A stretch of DNA of 42,289 bases from Candidatus Schekmanbacteria bacterium (GCA_016188575.1 JACPHN010000059.1:1-42289); one strand, 5' to 3'. Shown: positions 8,214 to 16,939, counted from the stretch's first letter. Notes: generated by a model not told the origin, from the letters alone. Made by a program: numbers and translations.

Positions 8214-8227
8214 GCGATTGGGATCGC
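8214..8227. promoter_or_regulatory. Small inverted repeat in the divergent intergenic region
   Basis: GCGAT-TGGG-ATCGC lies 11 nt upstream of the regulator start, between the regulator and the divergent decarboxylase (8204-8341). It could be an operator half-site pair. The repeat is short, so chance occurrence is possible. No convincing -24/-12 or -35/-10 promoter was seen in this gap. Confidence 0.2.
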
Positions 8228-8341
8228 AACACTTTTCCGCAGGTAGGCGGGGGCGGTCGACCGTAACAGGCACGCCGACATTTGGACCGGCGCACGGGCG
8301 ATTCCGCCTGAAGGTCCGCGTTTCGGACTGGATTGGCCAGG

Positions 8342-9601
8342 ATGAGTAAAACAAGCGAAAATGACGCAAACGACGAACTGGTGCCGAAGCCCGGCAGCTT
8401 CGTGCCGGCGAACGGCTTGTGGTGGCTGCATGAGAGCTATTCACTCACGGATGGCGACGTGCTTCTGGAGGGAAGCTCGCTGCTTGACCTTGCGGCGCTG
8501 CACGGTACCCCTCTCTACGTCTACAGCACCGCGACCATTCAGCGCCAGTTGCAGCGGTTGGGAAACGCGCTGTCCAGCGCTGCAGCGGCGCACCGAATAT
8601 TCTACGCGATGAAGGCAAACCGCCATCCGGATATTCTCGCGGCGGCCCTCAAAGTCGCGGGCGTGGGGCTGGACACCTGCTCCCCTCGCGAGGTGCAGCT
8701 CGCGCTGGCCTGCGGGTGTCCTCGGGAGGCCATTTCCTTTAACGCCGGGATGCTCTCTGACCGGGATCTTCGCTACCTTGCCGAGCAGCAGGTGCACTGC
8801 ACGCTCGATACGTTCTCCGCGCTGCGCCGCTATGGTCGGGTGGCAGCACCGGGAACTAGCATCGGTCTGCGCTTCGATCCGGGCGTGCGCGCGAGCTATG
8901 GTGGCGACCCCCGCATGAGTTATGGACAGGCCAAGTTCGGGTTCGATCCCGATCAGGCCGCGGCTGCGATCGCCGAAGCCGCGCGCGTCGGCCTCGCCGT
9001 CGACACGGTGCACATGCACCTCGGCTGGGGGTTGCCGGGGGAAAGCCGCGGGCTGATGGCCGCCGCCTTCGCGCGGCTGGCGGCTATCGCGGCAGCATTC
9101 CCGCAAGTTCGGGCGGTAAACGTCGGGGGTGGGCTCGGCGGCCGGTACGTCGAGTCCGATCGCCCCATCCTGGTGCCGGAATGGGCGGATATCATCGCCA
9201 CGGCTTTCGGACCGCTAGGGGTGGAAGTCTGCTGCGAGCCCGGAACCTTCGTGGCCGCTCCCGCTGGAATCCTGCTGGTCGAGGTCAACACGGTCGAGCG
9301 CCGTCGGGGCCACGACTGGCTCGGCGTGGACGCTGGCTCGGCCGTTAACGTCAACTCTGCGCTCTATGGCATTCCGCTGACGGCGCTGCTGCTGCGCGCC
9401 GCTACCGCTCCACCCACCCACCGGTACGCCATTGGCGGCAACATCAACGAAGCCGGCGATGTCTGGGGGTACGACGTGCGCCTGCCGGAAGCCAGGGAGG
9501 GGGACATTCTCGCTTTCTTGCCGGCAGGCGCCTATGGCGCCAGCATGTCGAGCGACCATTGTTTGCGCGGACAGGCGAAGCAGGTGGTGGTGAGCGCCTG
9601 A
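8342..9601 (+). CDS. PLP-dependent decarboxylase, diaminopimelate/ornithine (group IV) family
   Basis: A 419-aa fold-type III PLP decarboxylase. It has the PLP-lysine motif IFYAMKAN (Lys91), the HMHLGWG strand, the phosphate-binding GGGLGG, and CEPGTFVAAPAG. The C-terminal GNINEAGDVWGYDVRLPEA and GAYGASMSSDHC correspond to the substrate-carboxylate loop and the dimer-interface region. The usual CGExCxSxD motif is altered to GGNINEAGD, and the usual SxYN motif is SSDHC, so substrate specificity probably departs from true LysA or ornithine decarboxylase. ATG 8342 is preferred over TTG 8333. It is transcribed divergently from the sigma54-type regulator and converges on the lipoprotein gene, with the two stop codons 1 nt apart. 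Confidence 0.85.
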   Translation: MSKTSENDANDELVPKPGSFVPANGLWWLHESYSLTDGDVLLEGSSLLDLAALHGTPLYVYSTATIQRQLQRLGNALSSAAAAHRIFYAMKANRHPDILAAALKVAGVGLDTCSPREVQLALACGCPREAISFNAGMLSDRDLRYLAEQQVHCTLDTFSALRRYGRVAAPGTSIGLRFDPGVRASYGGDPRMSYGQAKFGFDPDQAAAAIAEAARVGLAVDTVHMHLGWGLPGESRGLMAAAFARLAAIAAAFPQVRAVNVGGGLGGRYVESDRPILVPEWADIIATAFGPLGVEVCCEPGTFVAAPAGILLVEVNTVERRRGHDWLGVDAGSAVNVNSALYGIPLTALLLRAATAPPTHRYAIGGNINEAGDVWGYDVRLPEAREGDILAFLPAGAYGASMSSDHCLRGQAKQVVVSA

Positions 9602-9602
9602 A

Positions 9603-11096
9603 TCACCCCCATCCGCCGGGCGCTCGATCGCCGCGACCGTGCCGAGCTGATGCTTCCGCGTCACCACCGGGCACGGCCTGGCTCGACAGCCAACCGCGCT
9701 CGGCCCTCGTCGCCAGAGTCGCAGAGCGGGCCGCCGAGCATCGCGAGAAAGCAATCAGACCGGGCCCGAGGCTCAGGACGAGGAAGCCCGCCCAGGGCGC
9801 CGACAGCGCCCCGACCGCGACGAGCTCGAAGCGAATCGGCCTCCGGACGACGTCCGTGTCGAAGGCGCCCCCGAAGTCTGGGTTGTAGGGACCTTGATTT
9901 CCGTCGCCGTACCCGTCGGCCGCATAGACCAGCCACCCCTCCTGACCGGTGATTTCAAAATTCGGGTCGGGCGCGTTGAAGTCGACAATCCGCGGGTAGC
10001 CGATACCGGGGACGTCCGAATTCGCGTCGCAGGGCGCAAAAGGCGCGAAGAATTCCAGAAGAAAGCGCGGCTCTTCCCACGTAATCAAGTCGGGAGAGAG
10101 AGAAAACCAGAACCCGCACCGGACCTCGCCGTCCTGATCGGGGAGAACGTCCGCCCCTACCAGCATGTACTCGTTGAAATAGGTGTTGTACGACAGGTTG
10201 CTATGCATCTCGCCGATGGTGGCCTTGGCGATGGGCGCACAGAGCTGGGACGCCGGATCCGGAAGCTCTTCCTCGTACGGGTTGACCATCTTCAGCTCGA
10301 AGCCCGCGCCGTCCCATGCTCTCCAACTCGCCGCGTCCGAGAGGTCGGCCGTGCGCATGATACACGTCTTGCTGCCACCGTAGTCGATGTCGTTCCTGCG
10401 GAACATGGCGTAGTAGAAGCCGTCGGACTGATGACGGATGATATTGCTGGGCTCCATGTAACCGTAGGCAGGCGGGTAGGTGAGAGGCCAGTCGGGAGCG
10501 AGCGGCTTGGGGTCCCACTTGAAGGGAAAGGGTGCGACGAGGTGGCTCGGGCTGGCGGGCTGGACAAAGGTATGTCCGCCGTCGGTTGAGCGAGCGGACG
10601 AGATCGCGTTGTACCAGCAGGGATTGGCCGGGCTGAACACCCCGGGGCTACATGCCGCTGCAAACGGATCGTGGTACTCATCGTGGATGAGCGCATGCAC
10701 CGTGGCGCCGTCGGTGGTGTAGGTGCTGGAGATCCACTGATTGGGCTTCATGACCGTCACGTCCGTGTTTTCCTCGGAGTCCATGGCGCCGGTACAGTCG
10801 CGGATCAGGTTCGCCGGGGAGGATCCCACCGAAATGAAGTTCTTGGGCGGCCCCGCGGCGACAAGGATCAGCTCGCCCAGGTGATTTCGGAAGAACTGCG
10901 GCACCACGTCGGGTAAATCCTCGAGGCGGCAGTGACTCAGCTCCCAGTCGTACACGATCTCCTTCGACCCGAGTGTGATCTTCACGCCCTTGTCGACGAG
11001 GACCGTCTCGGCCGAGCTCGTGGTGTCTACACATCCCTGTGCGATCATGATGGCCGACATGAGCCACAGCCGCCGACGAGACATGATCCGTGTCAT
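9603..11096 (-). CDS. Predicted lipoprotein with beta-propeller (glycosidase-like) fold
   Basis: A 497-aa protein. From ATG 11096 the N-terminus RRRLWLMSAIMIAQGC ends at a lipobox-like Cys22, suggesting signal-peptidase II processing and lipid anchoring. The body has recurrent short beta-strand motifs of 5- or 6-bladed propellers (SSARSTDGGHTFVQP, GFYYAMFRRNDIDYGG, GFWFSLSPDLITW, GWLVYAADGYGDG). A hydrophobic stretch near the C-terminus (VGALSAPWAGFLVLSLGPGL) may be a second anchor. No family could be named with certainty. It follows the 6-heme cytochrome by 74 nt on the same strand, so it may belong to the electron-transfer operon, perhaps as an outer-surface partner (inference). A longer start at 11120 is possible. 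Confidence 0.7.
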   Translation of the reverse strand: MTRIMSRRRLWLMSAIMIAQGCVDTTSSAETVLVDKGVKITLGSKEIVYDWELSHCRLEDLPDVVPQFFRNHLGELILVAAGPPKNFISVGSSPANLIRDCTGAMDSEENTDVTVMKPNQWISSTYTTDGATVHALIHDEYHDPFAAACSPGVFSPANPCWYNAISSARSTDGGHTFVQPASPSHLVAPFPFKWDPKPLAPDWPLTYPPAYGYMEPSNIIRHQSDGFYYAMFRRNDIDYGGSKTCIMRTADLSDAASWRAWDGAGFELKMVNPYEEELPDPASQLCAPIAKATIGEMHSNLSYNTYFNEYMLVGADVLPDQDGEVRCGFWFSLSPDLITWEEPRFLLEFFAPFAPCDANSDVPGIGYPRIVDFNAPDPNFEITGQEGWLVYAADGYGDGNQGPYNPDFGGAFDTDVVRRPIRFELVAVGALSAPWAGFLVLSLGPGLIAFSRCSAARSATLATRAERGWLSSQAVPGGDAEASARHGRGDRAPGGWG

Positions 11097-11170
11097 CCCT
11101 GCCAATCCTTCCTGCATCACCTGCTGTCGCCGAAGCCGCGGCCGCCGTCACTCCTTCGCCAGGAGAACGC

Positions 11171-12682
11171 CTACTCCCCTCCAGCCTCCTCTCCCTCCTC
11201 CTCTTCTTCCGCCGTCCACGGTTCGATGGACGGGTCGCCCAACGACCGCAACGTCGCGGGAACGTCCTCGGGCGCCTCTTCTTCGTGCAGGAGATAGTGA
11301 CAAAGGTCGCAATCCTGGCTCAAGGCCTTCTTGTCCTTGGTTACGTGCTTGTCGTCGTGACAGCGGAAGCAGCCGCGCGTGTCGTCCTCGCTGCCCCGAT
11401 GACCGATGTGCGCGGGATACGTGTCCCACCTTACGCCCATGTCCGGAAAGATATTGCGGAGATAGATCTCGGCCAATACCTTCGCGATTTTGTCCAGAAC
11501 TTCGTCGCCTGGCTTATCCTGCGGATGCTCGGCCGCGTAGCGTTCGCCAAGCAAACGCCTGAGCTCCGGCTCCGCCCGGTCGCGCGGAATCGCGATGTTC
11601 TCCTCCAGCGTCTTCACTGCCACTTTTCTCAGGAAAGGCAGGTTCCGATCCAGTCGGCCGGCATCGATGGCGCTGTCCACCGCCGTGCCCGCGGAGCGGT
11701 CGTAAATGTGGGTCGGCCGATTGTGGCAGTCGACGCAATCCATCACGCGCTCCTCGCTCACCGCGCCTTCCTGGCCGGGCCGCTCATACACGGCCTTGAC
11801 CTCACCGTTCTCCGACTTCGTCACTCTCCCAATTTTCTCGCGCGCGCCGTCAAGCGCCTGATAACGGACTTCGACGTTGGGGCTGACGTGCCAGTGAATG
11901 CCTCGGAACTCCCCCGTTTTCGGGTCGACACCGCCGACGCGAAGCAGCAGTGCGGTCATCTCAGCGCTGTTCTCCCTGTCGTTTTTGTAGTGGGTATAGA
12001 TTCCCAGGCGCCCACCGTGAAACTTGGCCGGCCAGTGACAGCGCTCGCAAGTTTCCCGTGCCGGTCGCAAGGAGTGCACCGGCGCCGGTATGGGCCGATC
12101 GTACGTATTGGTAAGCACGGCCCAAACCTGCTTCAACCCATCGACTTTCGCCTTTGCCGCCCAGGTTGCGCCCGCGCCGATGTGGCAATCCACGCAAGGG
12201 ACACGCGAGTGGGGAGATCGCTGATAGGCCTGAAATTCCGGCTGCATGACGCTGTGGCAGACGGTTCCGCAGAACTGCGGCGAATCGACGAAGTGCAGCC
12301 CGCGATACCCCGCAACGGTGAGGATCGCCACGTTTGCCACGGTCAGGGCCGCCACGAAAATCACCAGGTTGCGCGCGCGCGGATACGTGTAGATCAGCTC
12401 GAAGGCAGCCTGGAAGGCGCCTCGCACGGGATCGTCCGTGTGTTTTCCGGCAAAACGGCGTTCGTAGAACAGGCCAACGGGAATCAGGAGGAGCCCGACC
12501 ACGAAGAGAGTCGGGAGGATCAAATACAGGAGTGAGGAGGCGTATTGATTGAGCTCGGCGCCGGCGAGCTCGACGCCGACGCCGATGATGAGGGCGAGTC
12601 CGGTGAAGGTGGTCAAGACCGCGCCAAAGAGCGTGATCAAATTCGACCAGAGCTTGGGAATAAACGCAGCCAGTCTATTCAT
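11171..12682 (-). CDS. NapC/NirT-like membrane-anchored hexaheme cytochrome c
   Basis: A 503-aa protein. Three hydrophobic segments (about 15-38, 48-72, 106-126) precede a periplasmic domain with six CxxCH heme sites: CGTVCH (138), CVDCH (163), CERCH, CVDCH, CFRCH and CDLCH. FCGTVCHSVMQPEFQAYQRSPH is the signature of NapC/NirT/NrfH quinol-oxidising tetraheme cytochromes; this protein has two more hemes and extra N-terminal membrane segments. The C-terminus is very Glu-rich. It lies 41 nt downstream of the CbcL-like gene and would pass electrons between the menaquinone pool, the 13-heme protein and periplasmic carriers. The terminal acceptor or donor is unknown. Confidence 0.88.
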   Translation of the reverse strand: MNRLAAFIPKLWSNLITLFGAVLTTFTGLALIIGVGVELAGAELNQYASSLLYLILPTLFVVGLLLIPVGLFYERRFAGKHTDDPVRGAFQAAFELIYTYPRARNLVIFVAALTVANVAILTVAGYRGLHFVDSPQFCGTVCHSVMQPEFQAYQRSPHSRVPCVDCHIGAGATWAAKAKVDGLKQVWAVLTNTYDRPIPAPVHSLRPARETCERCHWPAKFHGGRLGIYTHYKNDRENSAEMTALLLRVGGVDPKTGEFRGIHWHVSPNVEVRYQALDGAREKIGRVTKSENGEVKAVYERPGQEGAVSEERVMDCVDCHNRPTHIYDRSAGTAVDSAIDAGRLDRNLPFLRKVAVKTLEENIAIPRDRAEPELRRLLGERYAAEHPQDKPGDEVLDKIAKVLAEIYLRNIFPDMGVRWDTYPAHIGHRGSEDDTRGCFRCHDDKHVTKDKKALSQDCDLCHYLLHEEEAPEDVPATLRSLGDPSIEPWTAEEEEEGEEAGGE

Positions 12683-12723
12683 GGTGCCTTTCTCCGCGCG
12701 ATGGCGCCCGTCGCGAGTGCGCG

Positions 12724-14904
12724 CTAGTGCCAGATGACCTGCAGGCCGGCGACGATCAGGAAGATTCCCAGGAGCAGGCCGAACCCGAGGGCAGCGAACC
12801 CAAAGAGGTAGGCCAGCGTCTTGGTCCGCTCCATGGGAGGCGGCACGATGAGTCGCTCCAGCTCCCCGGAAGCGGTCAAGCGTTCGTACTCGAGAGGGCG
12901 CTCTTCCTGGAAACGATGCAGGGGCATGCGGCCGGTGAAAATGACGGGATCCAGGGGGAAGGATTCCGGCCTCATGTGAGTGTGGAAGAAGTGAAAGAAG
13001 AAGATGAAGCCGGTTGCCAGTAGCGCCTCATCGCTGTGCACAATATACGCGATGTTAAGCGTCCACCCTGGCAGCACGCTGGTGACGGCGCGGGGAAACC
13101 ACAGCATCAGGCCCGAGAACCCGATGATCGGGACACCCCAGAACACTGCAAAGAAATCGAACTTCTCCCAGTACGTCCAGCGGTCGAGTCGAGGACGATC
13201 GCCGACATAAAGGAACCACCGAATGTTCTGCATCAGGTCGGCGAGATCCTTCTTGCTCGGAGCCATGGATTTCCAGCCCCACAAGATGTCGTACCGCTTC
13301 TTCACGATGACCTGGACGATCAGGTACACGAGGTAGCAGCCCGAGTACGCGAACGTGAGAACACCCGCGATGCGATGGAGCCATCGAGCCCCCGTGGGGC
13401 CGCCGAAGAAGCCCGCCGTCGGCTGAGCCCACTCAAGGTAGCTGAACTTGAGCGGCAGTCCCGTGGCCGCCAATAGCAGAAACGTCACCACAATCGCCAG
13501 GTGGATCCCGATGTGGAAGGGGCGGAAGCGCCGGATGTAGACCTCGCCGATGTTGCGTGCCGGGGCGAGCTCGCCGCGCGCAAAGCCCACGAGCGATCGC
13601 TGAAACCAGAGAAGGGTATGGAGGCTGAAAAAGGCGAACACGGCGATCAACAAGGAGGTCATGAAAAGCCAGATGTAGTGCACGACCGGGAGCCGGGCGG
13701 GACTGGTGGGGTCGAAGTGAGGCTCGAACTGCACAAACGACTTGGTAACCTCACCGTGGCACTTCCCACAGGTTTCCTGGAGGTTGTCGGGGTGAACGGT
13801 AGAAGATGTTTCCTTGGCCGGGAGCATTTTGTGGGCGGAATGGCAGTCCGCACAGGTCGCGGCGACACCCAGACCGAGCTTCGCGGCCTTGCCGTGGAAG
13901 CTGTCCCGATAGCTGTCATATTGCTGGGGATGACATTCGCGGCAGCTCGTCAAGGTGTCGAGCAAATTACCGCCGAGCCTGGGGTCGACGATCTCGTGAC
14001 CGGGGTGGCAGCTCGTGCACACCGGAGGTTCGGTCGGCCTGGTCGCCTCGCCTTCCTTGGAAACCGCGACGGGTTCTGCCTTGCTGAGGTTTGCGCCGCG
14101 CGCAGCAGCCTCCTTCCAGAGGCGACCGTGGATGCCTTTCGTCCAGCCGGCAAGCACAAACTTGTGGCAGCCGCCACAGGTCGACGGGACGTTCATCTTG
14201 GCAATCTTGGCCCGCTTGTCCTCGACAGGAGCAACGTCGTGGCTGCCATGGCATGTGGCGCAGGAGGCGGAGACCGCGAGACCGGACTTCAGCACGCCTT
14301 CCCCATGCACGCTTCTGCGGAACTCCCGAACGTTTTTGGAGTCTTTGTGACAATCACCGCAGGTCCCGATCTGACCGAGAATCGAGACGGGGGACTGGAA
14401 GCTATCGAGCGGCGCAAGCTCGTGGACGTCCGCGTGGCAATCGGTGCACAGGAGGTCCTCTCCATGAACGCTTGGGCCGAGCGCTTTCGCCGGCTTCTCA
14501 TGACACTCGCCGCAACCATCGGAGCCCATGACCATGCCGCCGTGAACGTCGCCATGACAACTGTCGCAGCTTTCGCTCTCGTGTCGGCTCGCGGTCACCG
14601 CATCGCGCAGCTCCTTGTGGCAACGCGCACAGATGTCGTCCGGGGTGAGGCTTGACATCGCCTCTTCATGGGCTTCGTCGCCGGGTGCGATGTTCGTGTG
14701 GCACTCGCCGCAGGCGAGATTTTTGTGCTCGTCGGCGCCGTCCGGAATATCGTGAACGGTGACCGTTGCCGCCTCGTGGCATTCGGCGCACGCTTTCTTC
14801 TGCTGCGTCTGCCCCAGAGCGGCGCCCGGCATGGCCAGCAAGAGGCACAGCTCGGCAGCAACAAGGGTGCGCGCGCGCCATCCGGATGCAGTGCAACGAT
14901 CCAT
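12724..14904 (-). CDS. CbcL-like fusion: 13-heme cytochrome c plus cytochrome b membrane domain
   Basis: A 726-aa protein. A signal peptide (residues 10-31, ending GAALGQ) is followed by thirteen CxxCH motifs between residues 39 and 383 (CAECH, CGECH, CARCH, CDSCH, CGECH, CTDCH, CGDCH, CATCH, CGGCH, CTSCH, CRECH, CADCH, CGKCH). Residues 409-726 form about six membrane helices with His residues placed as in FdnI/HydC-type diheme cytochrome b (FFSLHTLLW, IGIHLAIV, LHRIAGV, FFFHFFHTHMRPE). Geobacter CbcL has this fusion and works as an inner-membrane quinol oxidase in extracellular electron transfer; by analogy this protein moves electrons between quinone and periplasm. Start ATG 14904 has GGAGGT upstream and gives a clean signal peptide; the frame is open to 14943. 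Confidence 0.9.
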   Translation of the reverse strand: MDRCTASGWRARTLVAAELCLLLAMPGAALGQTQQKKACAECHEAATVTVHDIPDGADEHKNLACGECHTNIAPGDEAHEEAMSSLTPDDICARCHKELRDAVTASRHESESCDSCHGDVHGGMVMGSDGCGECHEKPAKALGPSVHGEDLLCTDCHADVHELAPLDSFQSPVSILGQIGTCGDCHKDSKNVREFRRSVHGEGVLKSGLAVSASCATCHGSHDVAPVEDKRAKIAKMNVPSTCGGCHKFVLAGWTKGIHGRLWKEAAARGANLSKAEPVAVSKEGEATRPTEPPVCTSCHPGHEIVDPRLGGNLLDTLTSCRECHPQQYDSYRDSFHGKAAKLGLGVAATCADCHSAHKMLPAKETSSTVHPDNLQETCGKCHGEVTKSFVQFEPHFDPTSPARLPVVHYIWLFMTSLLIAVFAFFSLHTLLWFQRSLVGFARGELAPARNIGEVYIRRFRPFHIGIHLAIVVTFLLLAATGLPLKFSYLEWAQPTAGFFGGPTGARWLHRIAGVLTFAYSGCYLVYLIVQVIVKKRYDILWGWKSMAPSKKDLADLMQNIRWFLYVGDRPRLDRWTYWEKFDFFAVFWGVPIIGFSGLMLWFPRAVTSVLPGWTLNIAYIVHSDEALLATGFIFFFHFFHTHMRPESFPLDPVIFTGRMPLHRFQEERPLEYERLTASGELERLIVPPPMERTKTLAYLFGFAALGFGLLLGIFLIVAGLQVIWH

Positions 14905-15016
14905 GAAGCCGGGACCTCCCCGCGAGCAGGATTGCCAACCCACGGCCGGTAGGGCCCGATCCCGCCCCGGAGAGTCAACGTCCTCCGAGGCGGAGCCGGG
15001 ACCCGCAAGCAGCTAG

Positions 15017-15469
15017 TTACTTCCTCGCGGCATCGGCAGCCTTTGCCGCGGCTTCATCCTTGAGGGTCACGAGCCAGCCGACCAGGGCGTCGAGCTCTTC
15101 CTTCTTTCCTTTGAAGCGCTTCTTGTGCTTCTTGCCCTCAATGGCTTCCCGCTTGTTGAGGTATTTGGTGAGGAATTTGTCATCGTGCTTGGTGCCGACC
15201 GCGGAGAGATCGGGGGGATTCTTCTTCTCCTCAGTCCCTGCCGCGGCTTCGCCCTCGCCCTCGTCATCGGCCTCTTCGGCTTCGCCTTCCTTGCTCTCGA
15301 CCACGGCGATGCCGGCAGTCTGGACGCTGTGGCACTTGGCGCACTTCTGATCCTGAAAGATCTTCGTGCCGTCCGGATCCGCGGCCGCGGCTCGCGTCGC
15401 CGCGGTGGCGAGCACCACCATGGCGGCGGCAAGGCACAATGAGATGGTTACACCGCGAGCTACGTTCAT
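15017..15469 (-). CDS. Small periplasmic monoheme cytochrome c
   Basis: A 150-aa protein whose start at ATG 15469 is fixed by AGGAGG 7 nt upstream and a signal peptide (residues 1-30, ending AAAA). One heme site CAKCH (43-47) sits in the class I context GTKIFQDQKCAKCHSV. There is an acidic low-complexity insertion (residues 59-80, rich in Glu, Asp, Gly and Ala). The end has the usual C-terminal helix EELDALVGWLVTLKD, but the segment that normally carries the axial Met reads KKHKKRFKG, and the mature protein has no Met at all. The sixth ligand must therefore be His (His115 is the candidate), Lys or absent. It is the first gene of the cytochrome operon and probably the soluble electron carrier. 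Confidence 0.85.
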   Translation of the reverse strand: MNVARGVTISLCLAAAMVVLATAATRAAAADPDGTKIFQDQKCAKCHSVQTAGIAVVESKEGEAEEADDEGEGEAAAGTEEKKNPPDLSAVGTKHDDKFLTKYLNKREAIEGKKHKKRFKGKKEELDALVGWLVTLKDEAAAKAADAARK

Positions 15470-16219
15470 CTTTCGCCTCCTGGTTTCCCCGAGCACAACT
15501 GGCATTGCCCAGGTTGGGCAAGACCGTGCCAGGTGCTCAAAAGCGACCCCGCATGGCGCGCGCCGGCTCGCCAGCAGTAACGCGAACCAGCGGTCAGGCC
15601 CAGCGCCTTGCCGCTTTCGGTCGCGACCCATGGGAGTCCCACTACGCTATCGTCAGACGAAAACGTGCATCTGTCCGGGTTCTTCAATACGTAGCGCCGG
15701 CTCAGCGGCGACAAGCGGAGCAAGGCGGCTCCCGGAGCGGTCTCTCCGTACCAGGAGGCAATTCCCCTGGCCGCCGAGCCCCTGCGCGCGCTGGCACGCG
15801 GCCGTCGTGGCCCACCACCCCCAACGGGAAACCGGTCTCCCCGGCACCGTTCGCGCTGGCGCCCAGGGCTGCCGAGCCGTTGCAGCCCGCACCCTCGCTG
15901 CGCATCGGCACTCAGCTTACGCCCACGCCTGTCTGGCATGATCAAGCCCCTCACAAGCAGGTGAAGTACTGTCCACAGGAGATGCAACAATGGGGCACTG
16001 ACAGGATGGCACTATATGCGGGTGCCGGGACTGTTGTCAACTGGGCCTGCGGGCCAAAGTCCACCATCCATTCGCCGTCGGCGCGACCATACTCCCCTCC
16101 CTCCCCCGCTTGCGGGGCAAGGTGAGTTGGGGATCTTCGTGATGCGCATTCCGCACAGCTTGCGGTCGAACTGGCGGTGGATCCAGGCGGGCATCGCTGG
16201 TGCGCGGCCCCACCACCCG
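15470..16219. other. 750-nt stretch without a supported gene
   Basis: This separates the monoheme cytochrome start (15469) from the response regulator stop (16220). Open frames exist on both strands but have arginine- and proline-rich shadow composition and no recognisable motif. Next to the cytochrome start are its ribosome binding site and, at 15518-15531, a sigma54-like TGGCAC/TTGC pair whose spacing is one base short. At 16104-16117 is a small CCCCG-CTTG-CGGGG hairpin, possibly part of the terminator of the response regulator operon. Nothing else is recognised; it may hold a decayed gene. Confidence 0.5.
16104..16117. terminator. Possible hairpin downstream of the response regulator gene
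   Basis: The CCCCG-CTTG-CGGGG hairpin lies about 100 nt beyond the response regulator stop. No T-tract follows on the minus strand, so it is at best a weak or factor-dependent terminator, or a remnant of a dispersed palindromic repeat. Confidence 0.2.
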
Positions 16220-16939
16220 TCAGAGCGGATCGTATCGGTAGCCAACAGTGTGGATGGTGACGATCACCCGCGGCCGCGACGGCTCGGGCTCTACCTTCTT
16301 GCGCAGGCGCACGACGTACTGATCAAGTGTCCGCGTAGCGCCGTCGTAGTCATCTCCCCACAGCGCCTCGAGAATGTCCTCGCGGGCAAGGACCGCACCC
16401 GGCGACTCATGAAAGAGCAACAACAGCTCCAACTCCTTGGGCGACAGCTTCAGTCTGCTCCCGGCGCGGACCGCAGCATGCTCCCGGCAGCGAACCTCCA
16501 CCGCTCCAAAACAAAACGTGTCGGGCCGCGGGCGCGACAGAGCAGTCATTTCCGGCGAGCGCCGCTGCCCCCGCCGGAGCAACGCGGCGACCCGCGCTAA
16601 CAACTCGTGGATGCCAAATGGCTTGGTCAGGTAGTCGTCCGCCCCGAGGCGCAGCCCGACCACTTTGTCCAGCTCCTCGCTCTTGGCCGTCAACATCAGG
16701 ATGGGAACGGTTTCGTCACGGGCGCGCACCGCGCGGCACACCTCGAAGCCGCTGGCCCCTGGCATCATGACGTCGAGAATGAGCAAGTCGAAGGTCGCTT
16801 CGACCCAGGACTGCAAGGCGGCCCTGCCGTCGGCCACCGCGGTCACGCGGTAGCCGTCACCCTCCAGCGTGTCAACTAGCCCGGGTCGCATCAGCAGGTC
16901 GTCCTCGGCGAGCAAGATGTGAGCGCGCCATGCCGTCAT
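16220..16939 (-). CDS. OmpR-family DNA-binding response regulator
   Basis: A 239-aa protein. The receiver (1-120) has the acidic pair Glu12-Asp13, phospho-acceptor Asp56 in LLILDVMMPG, Thr84 and Lys106 in LTKPFG, all intact. The winged-helix output domain (about 140-239) has LSPKELELLLLF, REDILEALWGDDYDGATRTLDQYVVRLRKKVE and TVGYRYDPL. Its start codon overlaps the kinase stop by 4 nt (ATGA at 16936-16939), so the two are translationally coupled partners. Targets are unknown; the cytochrome operon downstream on the same strand is a reasonable candidate (inference from position only). Confidence 0.95.
   Translation of the reverse strand: MTAWRAHILLAEDDLLMRPGLVDTLEGDGYRVTAVADGRAALQSWVEATFDLLILDVMMPGASGFEVCRAVRARDETVPILMLTAKSEELDKVVGLRLGADDYLTKPFGIHELLARVAALLRRGQRRSPEMTALSRPRPDTFCFGAVEVRCREHAAVRAGSRLKLSPKELELLLLFHESPGAVLAREDILEALWGDDYDGATRTLDQYVVRLRKKVEPEPSRPRVIVTIHTVGYRYDPL

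Noticed and set aside
15518-15531. TGGCAC / TTGC pair like a sigma54 promoter upstream of the monoheme cytochrome
   Set aside because: The GG-to-GC spacing is one base shorter than the strict sigma54 rule, so it is probably chance.
15466-15990. Minus-strand open frame with GIASWYGE, reminiscent of the RlpA start motif
   Set aside because: The rest lacks the following conserved RlpA residues and looks like shadow translation.
15439-16125. 228-codon plus-strand open frame
   Set aside because: Arg/Pro-rich composition, no ribosome binding site, no domain, and its start overlaps the cytochrome gene.
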